The notes beneath the pieces were generated by a model. It was not told the DNA's origin, did not search any database, and worked only from the letters and a program-made list of their open reading frames with translations. From positions 1 through 60,257 of the forward strand of contig CAJPPK010000008.1 of NCBI GenBank assembly GCA_905372565.1: a stretch of DNA of 60,257 bases, given 5' to 3'. Shown here piece by piece: positions 18,136 through 26,433 of this stretch (position 1 is the stretch's first letter; the number at the start of each line of letters is the position of its first letter). The stretch comes from an uncultured Porphyromonas sp. Its GTDB lineage: Bacteria; Bacteroidota; Bacteroidia; Bacteroidales; Porphyromonadaceae. The translations under genes and the position numbers were made by a program.

Positions 18136-18801
18136 CTACTTCGTTGGGGTAAGGATCTTATCGACCATACCATAGGCTAGAGCTTCCTCGGCTGTCATCC
18201 AGTAGTCACGGTCGCTGTCTCGCTCGATGACCTCAAAGGGCTGTCCCGAGTGATCAGAGAGGATCGTGTAGAGCTCCTTCTTCACCTTGAGGATCTCACG
18301 TGCGGCGATCTCGAGGTCACTAGCTTGCCCCTGCATGCCCCCTAGGGGCTGGTGGATCATCACACGAGAATGGGGGAGGGCAAAGCGCTTTCCCTTCTTC
18401 CCAGCTACGAGCAGGACGGAAGCCATCGAGGCCGCCATCCCCGTGCAGATCGTAGATACGTCACAGCTGATGTACTGCATCGTGTCATAGATCCCATAGC
18501 CTGCGTAGACCGATCCTCCGGGAGAGTTGATATAAATGGATATGTCCTTCCCAGGATCGCTACTGTCCAGGAAGAGAAGTTGTGCTTGGATTACGTTTGC
18601 CGTATAGTCATTGATCCCCGTTCCGAGGAAGATGATACGATCCATCATCAGTCGAGAGAAGACGTCCATCTGAGCTACGTTCATCGGGCGTTCTTCGATG
18701 ATTGTAGGAGAGATATAGCTACTCTGGATCTGCATATAGTCATCCAGTGCAGAGGAGCTCATCCCTAGGTGACCGACGGCAAATTTTCTGAATTCGTTCA
18801 T
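18136..18801 (-). CDS. clpP: ATP-dependent Clp protease proteolytic subunit
   Basis: ClpP is the serine peptidase that forms the tetradecameric chamber. The 221-residue product shows FLGTGINDYTANVIQAQLLF, then GMAASMASVLL with the catalytic Ser, and HSRVMIHQPLGG with the catalytic His. The Asp of the triad lies further on. A promoter-like TATCTTTG lies 27 bp upstream. It heads the clpP-clpX-recQ cluster. Confidence 0.97.
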   Translation of the reverse strand: MNEFRKFAVGHLGMSSSALDDYMQIQSSYISPTIIEERPMNVAQMDVFSRLMMDRIIFLGTGINDYTANVIQAQLLFLDSSDPGKDISIYINSPGGSVYAGYGIYDTMQYISCDVSTICTGMAASMASVLLVAGKKGKRFALPHSRVMIHQPLGGMQGQASDLEIAAREILKVKKELYTILSDHSGQPFEVIERDSDRDYWMTAEEALAYGMVDKILTPTK

Positions 18802-18827
18802 TATCTGTTATTCATCAATAAGAGGCA

Positions 18828-18860
18828 CAAAGATAGACGAGTGTGCTCTTTCTAACAAAG
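18828..18860 (-). promoter_or_regulatory. Putative clpP promoter (-7 and -33 boxes)
   Basis: The minus strand carries TATCTTTG (18828-18835), a perfect TAnnTTTG -7 box, and TTTG (about 18856-18859) roughly 20 bp further upstream at the -33 position. Confidence 0.65.
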
Positions 18861-18931
18861 GTATAAATAATTCCAAAACTGACAACCCCTCTATGTCTCT
18901 CCCTCAAAGCCCTTTCCTTAGGGGCGAGATG

Positions 18932-19205
18932 GGTAGATCTAGAGCATGAAAAAGGATGACCTCAGGTACGCTTTTGATCCAGGATACCAATCCCGCCGAT
19001 CTATCCTTTGAGAATAGATCTATGAGGGAAGATCCATATGGATTATTAGTTTGTCTATGTGGTAGATATGCTTTTATGGGCTAGCTCCAAGCCTTATCGA
19101 AAGCAAGGGTATAGCTTTCTCTATGGGAAGCTATAGCTCTCTTCGAGTGAAGGTATAGCTTCGTCGGCAGGAGGCTATGCCTTGGCTGAAGGAGGGAGCT
19201 ATGGG
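18932..19205. repeat. 22-bp-period hairpin array, locus C (longest)
   Basis: The clearest units are GGTATAGC (19108), GCTATAGC (19130), GGTATAGC (19152) and GCTATGCC (19174), each exactly 22 bp apart. A shifted unit GCTATGGG follows at 19198. In the same phase to the left are weaker units: GGTAGATC (18932), GGATGACC (18954), GATCCAGG (18976) and GATCTATC (18998). The array may therefore reach 12-13 units. It fills most of the 504-bp gap between namZ and clpP, together with the namZ terminator and the clpP promoter. Confidence 0.7.
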
Positions 19206-19217
19206 CTCTAAAATAGC

Positions 19218-19247
19218 GACGGGGGATAGCCTAAACTACCCCCCGCC
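19218..19247 (-). terminator. Terminator after namZ
   Basis: GACGGGGGATAG (19218-19229) pairs with CTACCCCCCGCC (19236-19247): ten Watson-Crick pairs plus wobbles, and a 6-nt loop. On the minus strand it is followed by the T-rich CTATTTTAGAG. It lies about 60 bp after the namZ stop. Confidence 0.75.
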
Positions 19248-19305
19248 CTAGTCAGTACTTTGTACTGCGCCGGCTCGCTATTCAGCCTTGCTTGGCTTCA
19301 CAGGA

Positions 19306-20538
19306 TCAGTTGCCTTGTTGTTGTAAAGAGGGTGGATAGTCTGGATAGAGTAGGTACTTCGCTCGCTTTAAGCGAAAGGTCGCTAACCCCGATTGCCAAG
19401 TGGCACGGATGTCAGCTTCGCTCATTCCCGCAGCTAATTGCTGACGAAGACGCTTCGTACCTGCTAGGAGATCAAAGAGCTGGCGTTGGTCGATGAGTGT
19501 AAGTCCTAGCTTCTCCGCCTGCTGGTACATGTATAGGAGGGGGAAGAGGTTGAGCTGTCTCGTAGGGAAGACCTCCTCGGTGAAGTTTATGCCATAGCAG
19601 GGCTTGCTCTTATGCTTGGGATTGGAGTCTTCTCCTACCTTGATCTCTGGCGTAAAGACATAGCTCCCAAAGCGCTTATCTGGGTGTCCGATGGCTTGGA
19701 AGGGCTTCTTTGTCCCTCGTCCGACGCTGAAAATGGTCGCTTCGAAGAAGCAAAGCGAAGGATAGCGTGCTATGGCGAGGCTATTAGGTAGGTTCGGGCT
19801 GGGACGAACGGGTAGCTCGTAGCTGTCACCGTGCTGCCATCCCGATAGCGGGACCACGTGTAGGTCACATTTACCTCCGAGTCTTAGCCATCCTTCCCCA
19901 TTGATCATCTTCGCTAACTCACCTATTGTCATCCCGTGAAGTATAGGTAAGGGATCGACACCCACGAAGGAGCGACAGTCAGGCTCTAGGATTGGCCCAT
20001 CAATGTAGTCATTAGGGTTGGGACGATCACAGACTATGAAGTGCTTTCCCTGTTCGGCTGCTGCTTCCATCAAGTAGTGCATGGACGAGATATACGTATA
20101 GAAGCGGGTGCCGACGTCCTGCAGATCGAAGACTATGGCGTCGATATCGGCGAGCATCTCTGGGGTAGGACGCTTGCGCTGTCCATAGAGGCTGGAGATA
20201 GGGAGGCCTGTCTTGCTGTCAAAGCCATGCCGTACGTGCTTGCCAGCATCGACTTTCCCCCGCAAGCCGTGCTCTGGTACGAAGAGTCGCTGGATCTTTA
20301 TTCCTCTAGCGAGTAGGGTATCCACCAGGTGAGTACCATCCTGGAGGAGCGAAGACTGATTGACCATCAAGGCGACCCGCTTCCCCTCCAGGAGCGGAAG
20401 TAGGAGATCCAGGCGGTCAGCACCAGTCTTAAGTGACTCTTGAGTGGGCTGACTGGTCTTTTGCGCCAGTGATCGTGGGGAGAAAGCTGGGCAGGCAAGT
20501 AGCCAACTTACTAGAAGGGGGAGAAGAAGCTTTCTCAT
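19306..20538 (-). CDS. namZ: Exo-beta-N-acetylmuramidase NamZ family (DUF1343)
   Basis: NamZ-type enzymes remove terminal MurNAc from peptidoglycan fragments during cell-wall recycling. The 410-residue product has an N-terminal export signal; LLAC at residues 13-16 could be a lipobox. Then come family motifs: ALMVNQSSL, LFVPEHGLRGKVDAG (the EHG is a hallmark), PISSLYGQRKRPTPEML, FDLQDVGTRFYTYISSM, DRPNPND and the C-terminal CYGIDF-like CYGINFT. Its start overlaps the murI stop by 4 bp. This links muropeptide salvage with D-glutamate supply. Confidence 0.9.
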   Translation of the reverse strand: MRKLLLPLLVSWLLACPAFSPRSLAQKTSQPTQESLKTGADRLDLLLPLLEGKRVALMVNQSSLLQDGTHLVDTLLARGIKIQRLFVPEHGLRGKVDAGKHVRHGFDSKTGLPISSLYGQRKRPTPEMLADIDAIVFDLQDVGTRFYTYISSMHYLMEAAAEQGKHFIVCDRPNPNDYIDGPILEPDCRSFVGVDPLPILHGMTIGELAKMINGEGWLRLGGKCDLHVVPLSGWQHGDSYELPVRPSPNLPNSLAIARYPSLCFFEATIFSVGRGTKKPFQAIGHPDKRFGSYVFTPEIKVGEDSNPKHKSKPCYGINFTEEVFPTRQLNLFPLLYMYQQAEKLGLTLIDQRQLFDLLAGTKRLRQQLAAGMSEADIRATWQSGLATFRLKRAKYLLYPDYPPSLQQQGN

Positions 20539-21377
20539 ACCTGATCGATCTTCACACGCTGGGCATCGACATCAGTACCTGTAAAGAGAGAAGCGAGCTC
20601 CTCAAACTTCTCAGGACACTCAGTAGTGCGGTAGGAGACGCTACCGCCTTGGCTTAGGCGCACCTGCATCTCGGGGTGGCGACGTAGGTAGTCGTCGAGG
20701 GAAGCAGCTACCAATTCACCCTGAGCGATGATCTTAATGTGATCGGGGATAGCCTCTCGGATCTTGGGTCTTAGGAGGGGGTAGTGGGTACAGCCTAGGA
20801 TCAAGGTGTCGATCAGTGGGTCTTGCTTCAGGAGCTCTTGGGTATAGCTTCGGACGAAGTAGTCCGCTCCAGGCTTATCGCTCTCACCATACTCTACTAG
20901 AGGTACCCACATCGGGCAGGCTTGCTCCTGGACGTGAACTTCGGGAAATAGCTTTCCGACCTCCGTCTTATAGGAATGCGAGGAGACAGTCCCAGGTGTG
21001 GCAACGAGTCCTACATGCTTTGTCTTCGTATACTCCCCGATGGCTTCGACGGTCGGGCGTATGACTCCGAGGACGCGCTTTGTGGGATCGTCGCAGGTCG
21101 GTAGGTAGTGCTGCTGGATCTCACGGAGGGCCTTAGCTGAAGCGGTATTACATGCTAAGATGACGAGCGGACATCCTTGCTTGAAGAGGTACTTCACCGC
21201 CTGTAGGGTGAAGTCGTTGATGACGTCAAAGGAGCGTGTCCCGTAGGGAGAGCGAGCATTGTCGCCAAGGTAGATATAGTCGTACAGAGGAAGCTGGCGA
21301 CGTATCTCTGAGAGGATCGTCAAGCCTCCGTAGCCTGAGTCAAAGACCCCGATGGGGCCGAGCTTAGCTGTATGCAT
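20535..21377 (-). CDS. murI: Glutamate racemase
   Basis: The enzyme makes D-glutamate for peptidoglycan. The 280-residue product has GVFDSGYGGLTIL at the N-terminus. The two catalytic cysteines are in ILACNTASAKALRE and LILGCTHYPLL, with GDNARSPYG between the start and the first. It lies 15 bp downstream of the second CHR transporter half and overlaps namZ by 4 bp, so it is translated from the same operon. Confidence 0.96.
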   Translation of the reverse strand: MHTAKLGPIGVFDSGYGGLTILSEIRRQLPLYDYIYLGDNARSPYGTRSFDVINDFTLQAVKYLFKQGCPLVILACNTASAKALREIQQHYLPTCDDPTKRVLGVIRPTVEAIGEYTKTKHVGLVATPGTVSSHSYKTEVGKLFPEVHVQEQACPMWVPLVEYGESDKPGADYFVRSYTQELLKQDPLIDTLILGCTHYPLLRPKIREAIPDHIKIIAQGELVAASLDDYLRRHPEMQVRLSQGGSVSYRTTECPEKFEELASLFTGTDVDAQRVKIDQV

Positions 21378-21392
21378 GAAGTGAGGGAGGTG

Positions 21393-21980
21393 TTAGACGG
21401 GGAAGAGGGTATAGAAGATCATCCCGAAGATACCTGCTCCAGCGAGCACCTTCAGGGGACTAATCTTAAAACGAAAGACAGCGAGGAAGCTACCAGCGAA
21501 GAGTACTAGGCTAGTCACAAACTGTAGCTGACTCGTTGCTGGAGCTCCGAAGTTCGCAGCGTTCATCAAAACGAGCGCAGCGGCGGCGACAAGTCCGACG
21601 ATCGTCGGGCGAAGCCCTGAGAAAATGCCTTTGATAATCGGGCTATCCTTATGCTTTAGGAGCAGATGGCTTACCCCAAGCATCAGGAGAAAGGGTAGCC
21701 AAATGATCGATAGGGTCGTGATGAAAGACCCTAACATAGCTATAGCTGGTGGATAGCCTGCATTCAGCACCGAGGTATAGCCTACGTAAGTGGCCATATT
21801 GATGCCCAGAGGCCCAGGGGTCATCTGACTGACGGCGACAATATCTGTGAATTCCTGCGATGATAGCCAGGCGTGTGTCGTGACGACCTCATCCTGAATC
21901 AGCGAAAGCATCGCATAGCCGCCACCGAAACCTACGATGCCGATCTTAGAGAAGACGAGGAAGAGATCAAGGAAGATCAT
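21393..21980 (-). CDS. CHR-family transporter subunit, second half (chromate transporter type)
   Basis: This is a 195-residue membrane protein with about five or six hydrophobic segments. It has the CHR signature FGGGYAMLSLIQDEVV near the N-terminus and SQMTPGPLGINMATYVG. Small CHR proteins work as pairs of homologous halves, and this one overlaps its partner by 4 bp. The family is named for chromate efflux, but the real substrate in anaerobes is not established. Confidence 0.87.
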   Translation of the reverse strand: MIFLDLFLVFSKIGIVGFGGGYAMLSLIQDEVVTTHAWLSSQEFTDIVAVSQMTPGPLGINMATYVGYTSVLNAGYPPAIAMLGSFITTLSIIWLPFLLMLGVSHLLLKHKDSPIIKGIFSGLRPTIVGLVAAAALVLMNAANFGAPATSQLQFVTSLVLFAGSFLAVFRFKISPLKVLAGAGIFGMIFYTLFPV

Positions 21981-22528
21981 CGGGCATGCTTGCTTTGGAT
22001 GTAACCATAGACGCCTCCAGCTAGACCCGCGAGGAGGATAATATAGACCGGTGAGATGCCCAAGAGGTAGATGAGCGCCGCACTAATCACGGGGATAGGC
22101 CAAGTATAGCGTGTGAGCTTAGCCGTGCGAGCCATACTAAAGACAGGGGCTGCTATAAGTGCCACGACGACGGGGCGTATGGCTAGGAAAGCGCAGGCTA
22201 CTAGTCGAACATCCTTGTACTGATGAAAGAACACCGCTAGCAGTAGGATGATGATGAAGGAGGGTAGGATATTGGCTAGGGCAGCTAGCATAGCGATCTT
22301 GACGCCCCCTAGTTTATGCCCGATATGGCTAGCCATATCGACAGCGAAGATGCCCGGTGTTGCCTGAGAGACGGCCAGAATGTCGAGGAACTCCTGCTTG
22401 TCTAGCCAACCAGTGCGAGTGACTATCTCGTGCTCCATCATAGGAATCATCGCATAACCTCCACCGATGGTGGTGATACCGATCTTGAAGAAGATGCGGA
22501 AGAGCTGTCCTTGCTCCTTGAGGGTCAT
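21977..22528 (-). CDS. CHR-family transporter subunit, first half
   Basis: This is a 183-residue membrane protein homologous to the next gene. It has GGGYAMIPMMEHEIV and SQATPGIFAVDMASHIG, then several hydrophobic helices. It heads the operon CHR-CHR-murI-namZ; a TAnnTTTG box lies 36 bp upstream. Together the two halves should form one CHR transporter in the inner membrane. The link to cell-wall genes is positional only. Confidence 0.87.
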   Translation of the reverse strand: MTLKEQGQLFRIFFKIGITTIGGGYAMIPMMEHEIVTRTGWLDKQEFLDILAVSQATPGIFAVDMASHIGHKLGGVKIAMLAALANILPSFIIILLLAVFFHQYKDVRLVACAFLAIRPVVVALIAAPVFSMARTAKLTRYTWPIPVISAALIYLLGISPVYIILLAGLAGGVYGYIQSKHAR

Positions 22529-22563
22529 AGCTTACTTGTCTTAAAAAACGGCGTTAATGCCCA

Positions 22564-22571
22564 CAAAGATA
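22564..22571 (-). promoter_or_regulatory. Putative -7 box for CHR-murI-namZ operon
   Basis: The minus strand reads TATCTTTG, a full match to TAnnTTTG, 36 bp before the first CHR gene. The -33 region is weak. Confidence 0.55.
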
Positions 22572-22720
22572 AGTCCTTCCTCGAAGAAATTCAGTTCGTA
22601 CTACTTCCTAAGCTCGAGATAAGCTAGCCCAATGAGGTGATTTCCTCCTTGACGAGATCACTGTCCAAAGGTCTAGCGTGTCGCTGTAGGAGGAGTAAAG
22701 GGGGAAGCTGGGAGTCAAAA

Positions 22721-22819
22721 GGGAAAGGAGCCCTTCGAGAAAGGTATAGCTTTTTGCGGACAGAGCTTAACCTTTGCTGGAGAAAAGCCTAGCCTTACTC
22801 ATTGGAAAGGCTAGGCTTT
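22721..22819. repeat. 22-bp-period hairpin array, locus D
   Basis: Units GGTATAGC (22743), GCTTAACC (22765), GCCTAGCC (22787) and GGCTAGGC (22809) are exactly 22 bp apart; a weak unit lies at 22721. The last two form a perfect 13-bp stem, AAAGCCTAGCCTT (22784-22796) with AAGGCTAGGCTTT (22807-22819). The 533-bp gap between pepO and the CHR genes also contains two further hairpins (next entries) and the CHR promoter. Confidence 0.78.
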
Positions 22820-22821
22820 AC

Positions 22822-22847
22822 AACAGGAGGCTTGGATGCCTCCTGTT
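22822..22847. terminator. Perfect hairpin, possible terminator
   Basis: AACAGGAGGC (22822-22831) and GCCTCCTGTT (22838-22847) form a 10-bp perfect stem with loop TTGGAT. The plus-strand side ends GTTTCAT. No plus-strand gene precedes it, so its role is uncertain; it directly follows array D. Confidence 0.45.
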
Positions 22848-22933
22848 TCATAGGGGAGTAGCTTCTTAAGGAAGCAAGGTACCTATCAGGCTTAGCTCTC
22901 TTTTGTTGTGGAGCTTAATGTGAAGCTCATAAA

Positions 22934-22984
22934 GTTTCTTCCCCCAGCTTTATCCCAATAGGGAGTAAAGCTGGGGGAAGAAAC
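22934..22984 (-). terminator. Strong terminator after pepO
   Basis: A perfect 19-bp stem GTTTCTTCCCCCAGCTTTA (22934-22952) pairs with 22966-22984 across a 13-nt loop. On the minus strand it is followed by TTTATGAGC. It ends the glycosyltransferase-to-pepO transcript, 78 bp after the pepO stop. Confidence 0.88.
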
Positions 22985-23061
22985 GTAGGGGCTTATCCTA
23001 TCCTGCGTAATGGTATGCCTTGTAGAGGATAGTTATGCTTTGCGGATAGGACGAGCGTCTG

Positions 23062-25104
23062 CTACCAGACGATGACACGAGAGCTAGGAGCGAGGTACAT
23101 CTTATCCGCTGGGCGGATATGGAATGCCTGGTGGAAGGTGTCGAGATTACGCAGTGCTTGGTTGACACGCAGGATGCCGAGACTATGCGGATCGAGCTTG
23201 GTTAGGCGTCTCACTTCTGCTTCGGTGATATTCTGTCCCCAGAGGCGAGCGTAGGCTATGTAGAAGCGTTGGGCAGGCGTAAGCCCATCGATCTTCATAG
23301 GTTGCTTCCCTTCTTGGGATAGCTGCAGAGCTAGGTAGGCAATCGTTAGACCACCTTGGTCAGCAATGTTTTCGCCGAGAGTGAGCTCACCATTGGCTTT
23401 GAGATTAGGTGCGACTGTGATGGCAGAGAACTGGCGTGCTAGACGCTGGGTCGTAGCATTGAACTTCTTCTTGTCATCCTCTGTCCACCAGTTATTCATA
23501 TTTCCGTCCTTGTCAAAGTTAGAGCCTTCGTCATCGAACCCGTGGGTCATCTCGTGACCGATCACGACTCCGATAGCACCATAGTTTACGGCATCGTCGG
23601 CATCGACATTGAAGAACGGAGGCTGGAGAATACCTGCGGGGAAGCAGATCTCATTGGTCGTGGGCATATAGTAGGCATTAACCTCCTGTGGGCTCATCAG
23701 CCACTTGCTACGATCGACAGGCTTACCTAGATCCTTGATATTATCGGCCTGCATGAACTTAGATGCTTCTAGGAGATTATCGTAGTAGCTCTTGCTCGCA
23801 TCGATATCCATGGAGCTGTAGTCAGTCCACTGATCGGGATAGCCGATCTTAATGATGAAGCTCGAGAGCTTCTCCTGTGCCTTCTGCTTAGTCTCGTTGC
23901 TCATCCAAGAGAGGCCTTCGACTCGTTTAGAGAGCGCCTTCTGGAGATTGTGTACTAGCGTGAGCATTCTTTCCTTAGCCTCTGGGGAGAAGTGGCGCTT
24001 GACATAGGCTTGTCCTAGCGCTTCCCCAAGGACACTCTGGACAACGCCTACGCTTCGCTTCCAGCGAGGATGCATTTCCTTACGACCACTCAGCTGTTTG
24101 CCGAAGAATTCGAAGTGAGCTTCCTCAAAGGCGTCAGAGAGTCCCTCCGACGAACCGCTGATATGGCGCGCGAGAAGGAAGTCCTTTAGCTGAGCGAGGT
24201 CTGCTGAGGCATACCACTTGTCGAAAGCTTTGAAGAAGTTAAGCTGGGTGAAGTTGGCCGTTTGGAGGCTGAGACCACGCTGCTTGAAATAGCCTGCCCA
24301 GTCGAAGCCTTGATGATCCCGAGCGAAGTCAGCGATCGATACGATGTTATAGTTCTTCTGAGAGTCACGTAGCTCCGTATTGGAGTAAGCGAATTGGGCC
24401 AACTCTTTCTCTAGTCGGATCGTGGTCTGTGCTATGCGAGAGGCTTCATTCTCGGGGTATCCAGCTAGGGCTAAGATACGCTTGAGATAAGCTTCGTATC
24501 CGGAGAGGATCTGCTTATTCTCAGAAGTGTCCTCTACATAGTAGTCCCGAGTACCTAGCCCTAGGCTGGTCTGGGTAAGTAGGAGGATGTTCATCGAGCT
24601 ATTCTTTTCGTCCGCTCCGACGAAGCTCCCAAAGAGCATACCTCCACCATAGACTTGATCTTGCTGGGCTACGTAGCCGAGGAGTGCCTCCTTCGAATTC
24701 AGAGCTTCGATCCTCTTGATCGCAGACTGCAGGGGTTGCGCACCGAGAGCATTGCGGGTAGCAGCATCCATAGCCTGCTGATAGAGGACTGCGACACGGT
24801 AGTCATTGGTGCCTTTGGTCTGTGGCTGTGCTACGAGTTCTTCGACGATGTGATGTATTTGGGCTGTCGCACTATCACGTAAGACATCGAAAGTCCCGAA
24901 GCGACTATAGGCAGGCTTGAGGGGATTGCGTTTGATCCATCCACCATTGACATAGTGATAGAAGTCATTCTGTGGACGTACCTTCTTATCCATGTCTGCA
25001 AAATTGATAGCAGGCACCTTCTGTTGGGCAGAGAGCGAAGTAGTTAGCCCATGGGCAATAAGCATGCCTAGGCCAAGCGTTAGGATAGTTTTCTTGATCT
25101 GCAT
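23062..25104 (-). CDS. pepO: M13-family (neprilysin-like) zinc endopeptidase PepO
   Basis: This is a secreted metallo-endopeptidase of 680 residues. The signal peptide is at 1-26 (cleavage near LSAQQ). The M13 N-terminal domain begins PQNDFYHYVNGGWIKRNPL. Late in the protein come MPTTNEICFPAGILQPPFF, the zinc site GVVIGHEMTHGFDDEG (HExxH) and GENIADQGGL (third ligand Glu plus Asp). The C-terminal tail is SRVIVW, where the family usually ends CxVW; the Cys is missing. Homologues in P. gingivalis process host peptides. It is the last gene of its operon. Confidence 0.93.
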   Translation of the reverse strand: MQIKKTILTLGLGMLIAHGLTTSLSAQQKVPAINFADMDKKVRPQNDFYHYVNGGWIKRNPLKPAYSRFGTFDVLRDSATAQIHHIVEELVAQPQTKGTNDYRVAVLYQQAMDAATRNALGAQPLQSAIKRIEALNSKEALLGYVAQQDQVYGGGMLFGSFVGADEKNSSMNILLLTQTSLGLGTRDYYVEDTSENKQILSGYEAYLKRILALAGYPENEASRIAQTTIRLEKELAQFAYSNTELRDSQKNYNIVSIADFARDHQGFDWAGYFKQRGLSLQTANFTQLNFFKAFDKWYASADLAQLKDFLLARHISGSSEGLSDAFEEAHFEFFGKQLSGRKEMHPRWKRSVGVVQSVLGEALGQAYVKRHFSPEAKERMLTLVHNLQKALSKRVEGLSWMSNETKQKAQEKLSSFIIKIGYPDQWTDYSSMDIDASKSYYDNLLEASKFMQADNIKDLGKPVDRSKWLMSPQEVNAYYMPTTNEICFPAGILQPPFFNVDADDAVNYGAIGVVIGHEMTHGFDDEGSNFDKDGNMNNWWTEDDKKKFNATTQRLARQFSAITVAPNLKANGELTLGENIADQGGLTIAYLALQLSQEGKQPMKIDGLTPAQRFYIAYARLWGQNITEAEVRRLTKLDPHSLGILRVNQALRNLDTFHQAFHIRPADKMYLAPSSRVIVW

Positions 25105-25152
25105 AGGTCGTTTATGTTATGATGAGAGTAATTTGTCGATAGGGTAGCTAGT

Positions 25153-26403
25153 TCAAATGAAAAGTTCTGTATGAGCTAAGACTTCCCAATAGCCTGGGAA
25201 GCTCTTGGAGACAACATCAGGGGAATCAAGCTGCAGAGAGCCTTCCTGCAGAGCAAGTAGAGCCAGCGCCATAGCTATGCGGTGGTCTCCATGGGCTGAG
25301 AGTAGAGTTTCCTTAATATAGGAGCCACGTTTGCCATCCCAAGATAGGGCATCGTCCTCGATAAGGAGGTCATAGCCGAGCTTAGCCAACTCCTCCTTTA
25401 GAGCAAGGAGCCGGTCTGACTCCTTGATTCGTAAGTGTGCTACACCCTCAAGGCGAAAGGGAATGCCTCTACCTACTAGTGCTACGACGACTGATGGTAC
25501 TAGGTCAGGACAGGAGTGCATAGAGAAGCGGAAGAATGGGGTAGCTTTTTCCGTTTGCTTGGTTAGGCATACCCCGCTACTTCCATCTGTCGTGGTGACC
25601 CCGAGGGCTGTGAAGATCTGGTATAAGGCTTCAGCATCCCCTTGTAAAGAGGGTAGGTGTAAGCCTGAGAGGGTACAACTTGATCCTACGGGTAAGAGAG
25701 CTAAAAGGGCATAAGCATAGGATGCTGCGCTCCAGTCCGCCTCTATCTCACGGTTACCAGCTAGAGCTTGCTGTTTCCCCCGATAGATGAAAATACCCGT
25801 AGACTCTTCCTCCCAAAGGTATCCCCTATATGCAAGAAGCTGTCGAGTCATCTCGGCATAGGGGCGAGAGGCTAGGGTATGTCTGCTCGTGTCAATCCTT
25901 ACTTCCGGAGATAAAATAGGTGCGAGAAGAAATAGAGCACTCAAATACTGGGAGCTGGAGGAGGCATCAAGCTCCACATACTTACCATTAAGCTGACAGG
26001 GATAGATGGCTAGGGGTGGAAAGCCTTCCTCTCCGAGATAGTCGATGCGTGCTCCTAGCTGACGTAGTGCAGAGACTAGAGGGGCAATAGGGCGCTGATG
26101 CTGTCGCCTCTGACCACGTAAGTGAATGGGACGATCGGTCCGTGCGACCAGGAAGGCTAGCAAGAGGCGCATCGCTGTGCCTGACTCACAGACGTCCAGG
26201 CACATCTCTCCTGCCTCGAAGGCTCGTAGAGCCTGAGCCAAAGCACGAATATCAATGGGGGTAGCATCCTCCTGTAGGATGTTCAGCTCCTTACTCTCCA
26301 TGGCATCGAGCAAGAGATGCCTTGCCCAAAGACTCTTCGATCGAGGAAGTTTCCAAGAGAATTGGACTGGTTGGTTAGGATAGTTAGCTCGGATGAGATG
26401 CAT
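25153..26403 (-). CDS. aroA: 3-phosphoshikimate 1-carboxyvinyltransferase (EPSP synthase)
   Basis: This is the sixth step of the shikimate pathway, joining shikimate-3-phosphate and PEP. The 416-residue product shows KLPRSKSLWARHLLL, CESGTAMRLLLAFL (equivalent of GNAGTAMR), SSSQYLSALFLLAP, IKESDRLLALKEEL and GDHRIAMALALLAL. The length is near the family norm. It sits between a histidine kinase gene (30 bp) and pepO (48 bp) in one minus-strand run. Confidence 0.93.
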   Translation of the reverse strand: MHLIRANYPNQPVQFSWKLPRSKSLWARHLLLDAMESKELNILQEDATPIDIRALAQALRAFEAGEMCLDVCESGTAMRLLLAFLVARTDRPIHLRGQRRQHQRPIAPLVSALRQLGARIDYLGEEGFPPLAIYPCQLNGKYVELDASSSSQYLSALFLLAPILSPEVRIDTSRHTLASRPYAEMTRQLLAYRGYLWEEESTGIFIYRGKQQALAGNREIEADWSAASYAYALLALLPVGSSCTLSGLHLPSLQGDAEALYQIFTALGVTTTDGSSGVCLTKQTEKATPFFRFSMHSCPDLVPSVVVALVGRGIPFRLEGVAHLRIKESDRLLALKEELAKLGYDLLIEDDALSWDGKRGSYIKETLLSAHGDHRIAMALALLALQEGSLQLDSPDVVSKSFPGYWEVLAHTELFI

Positions 26404-26433
26404 CGGAAGAAATGGAAAGAGAAGGCTTAACGA

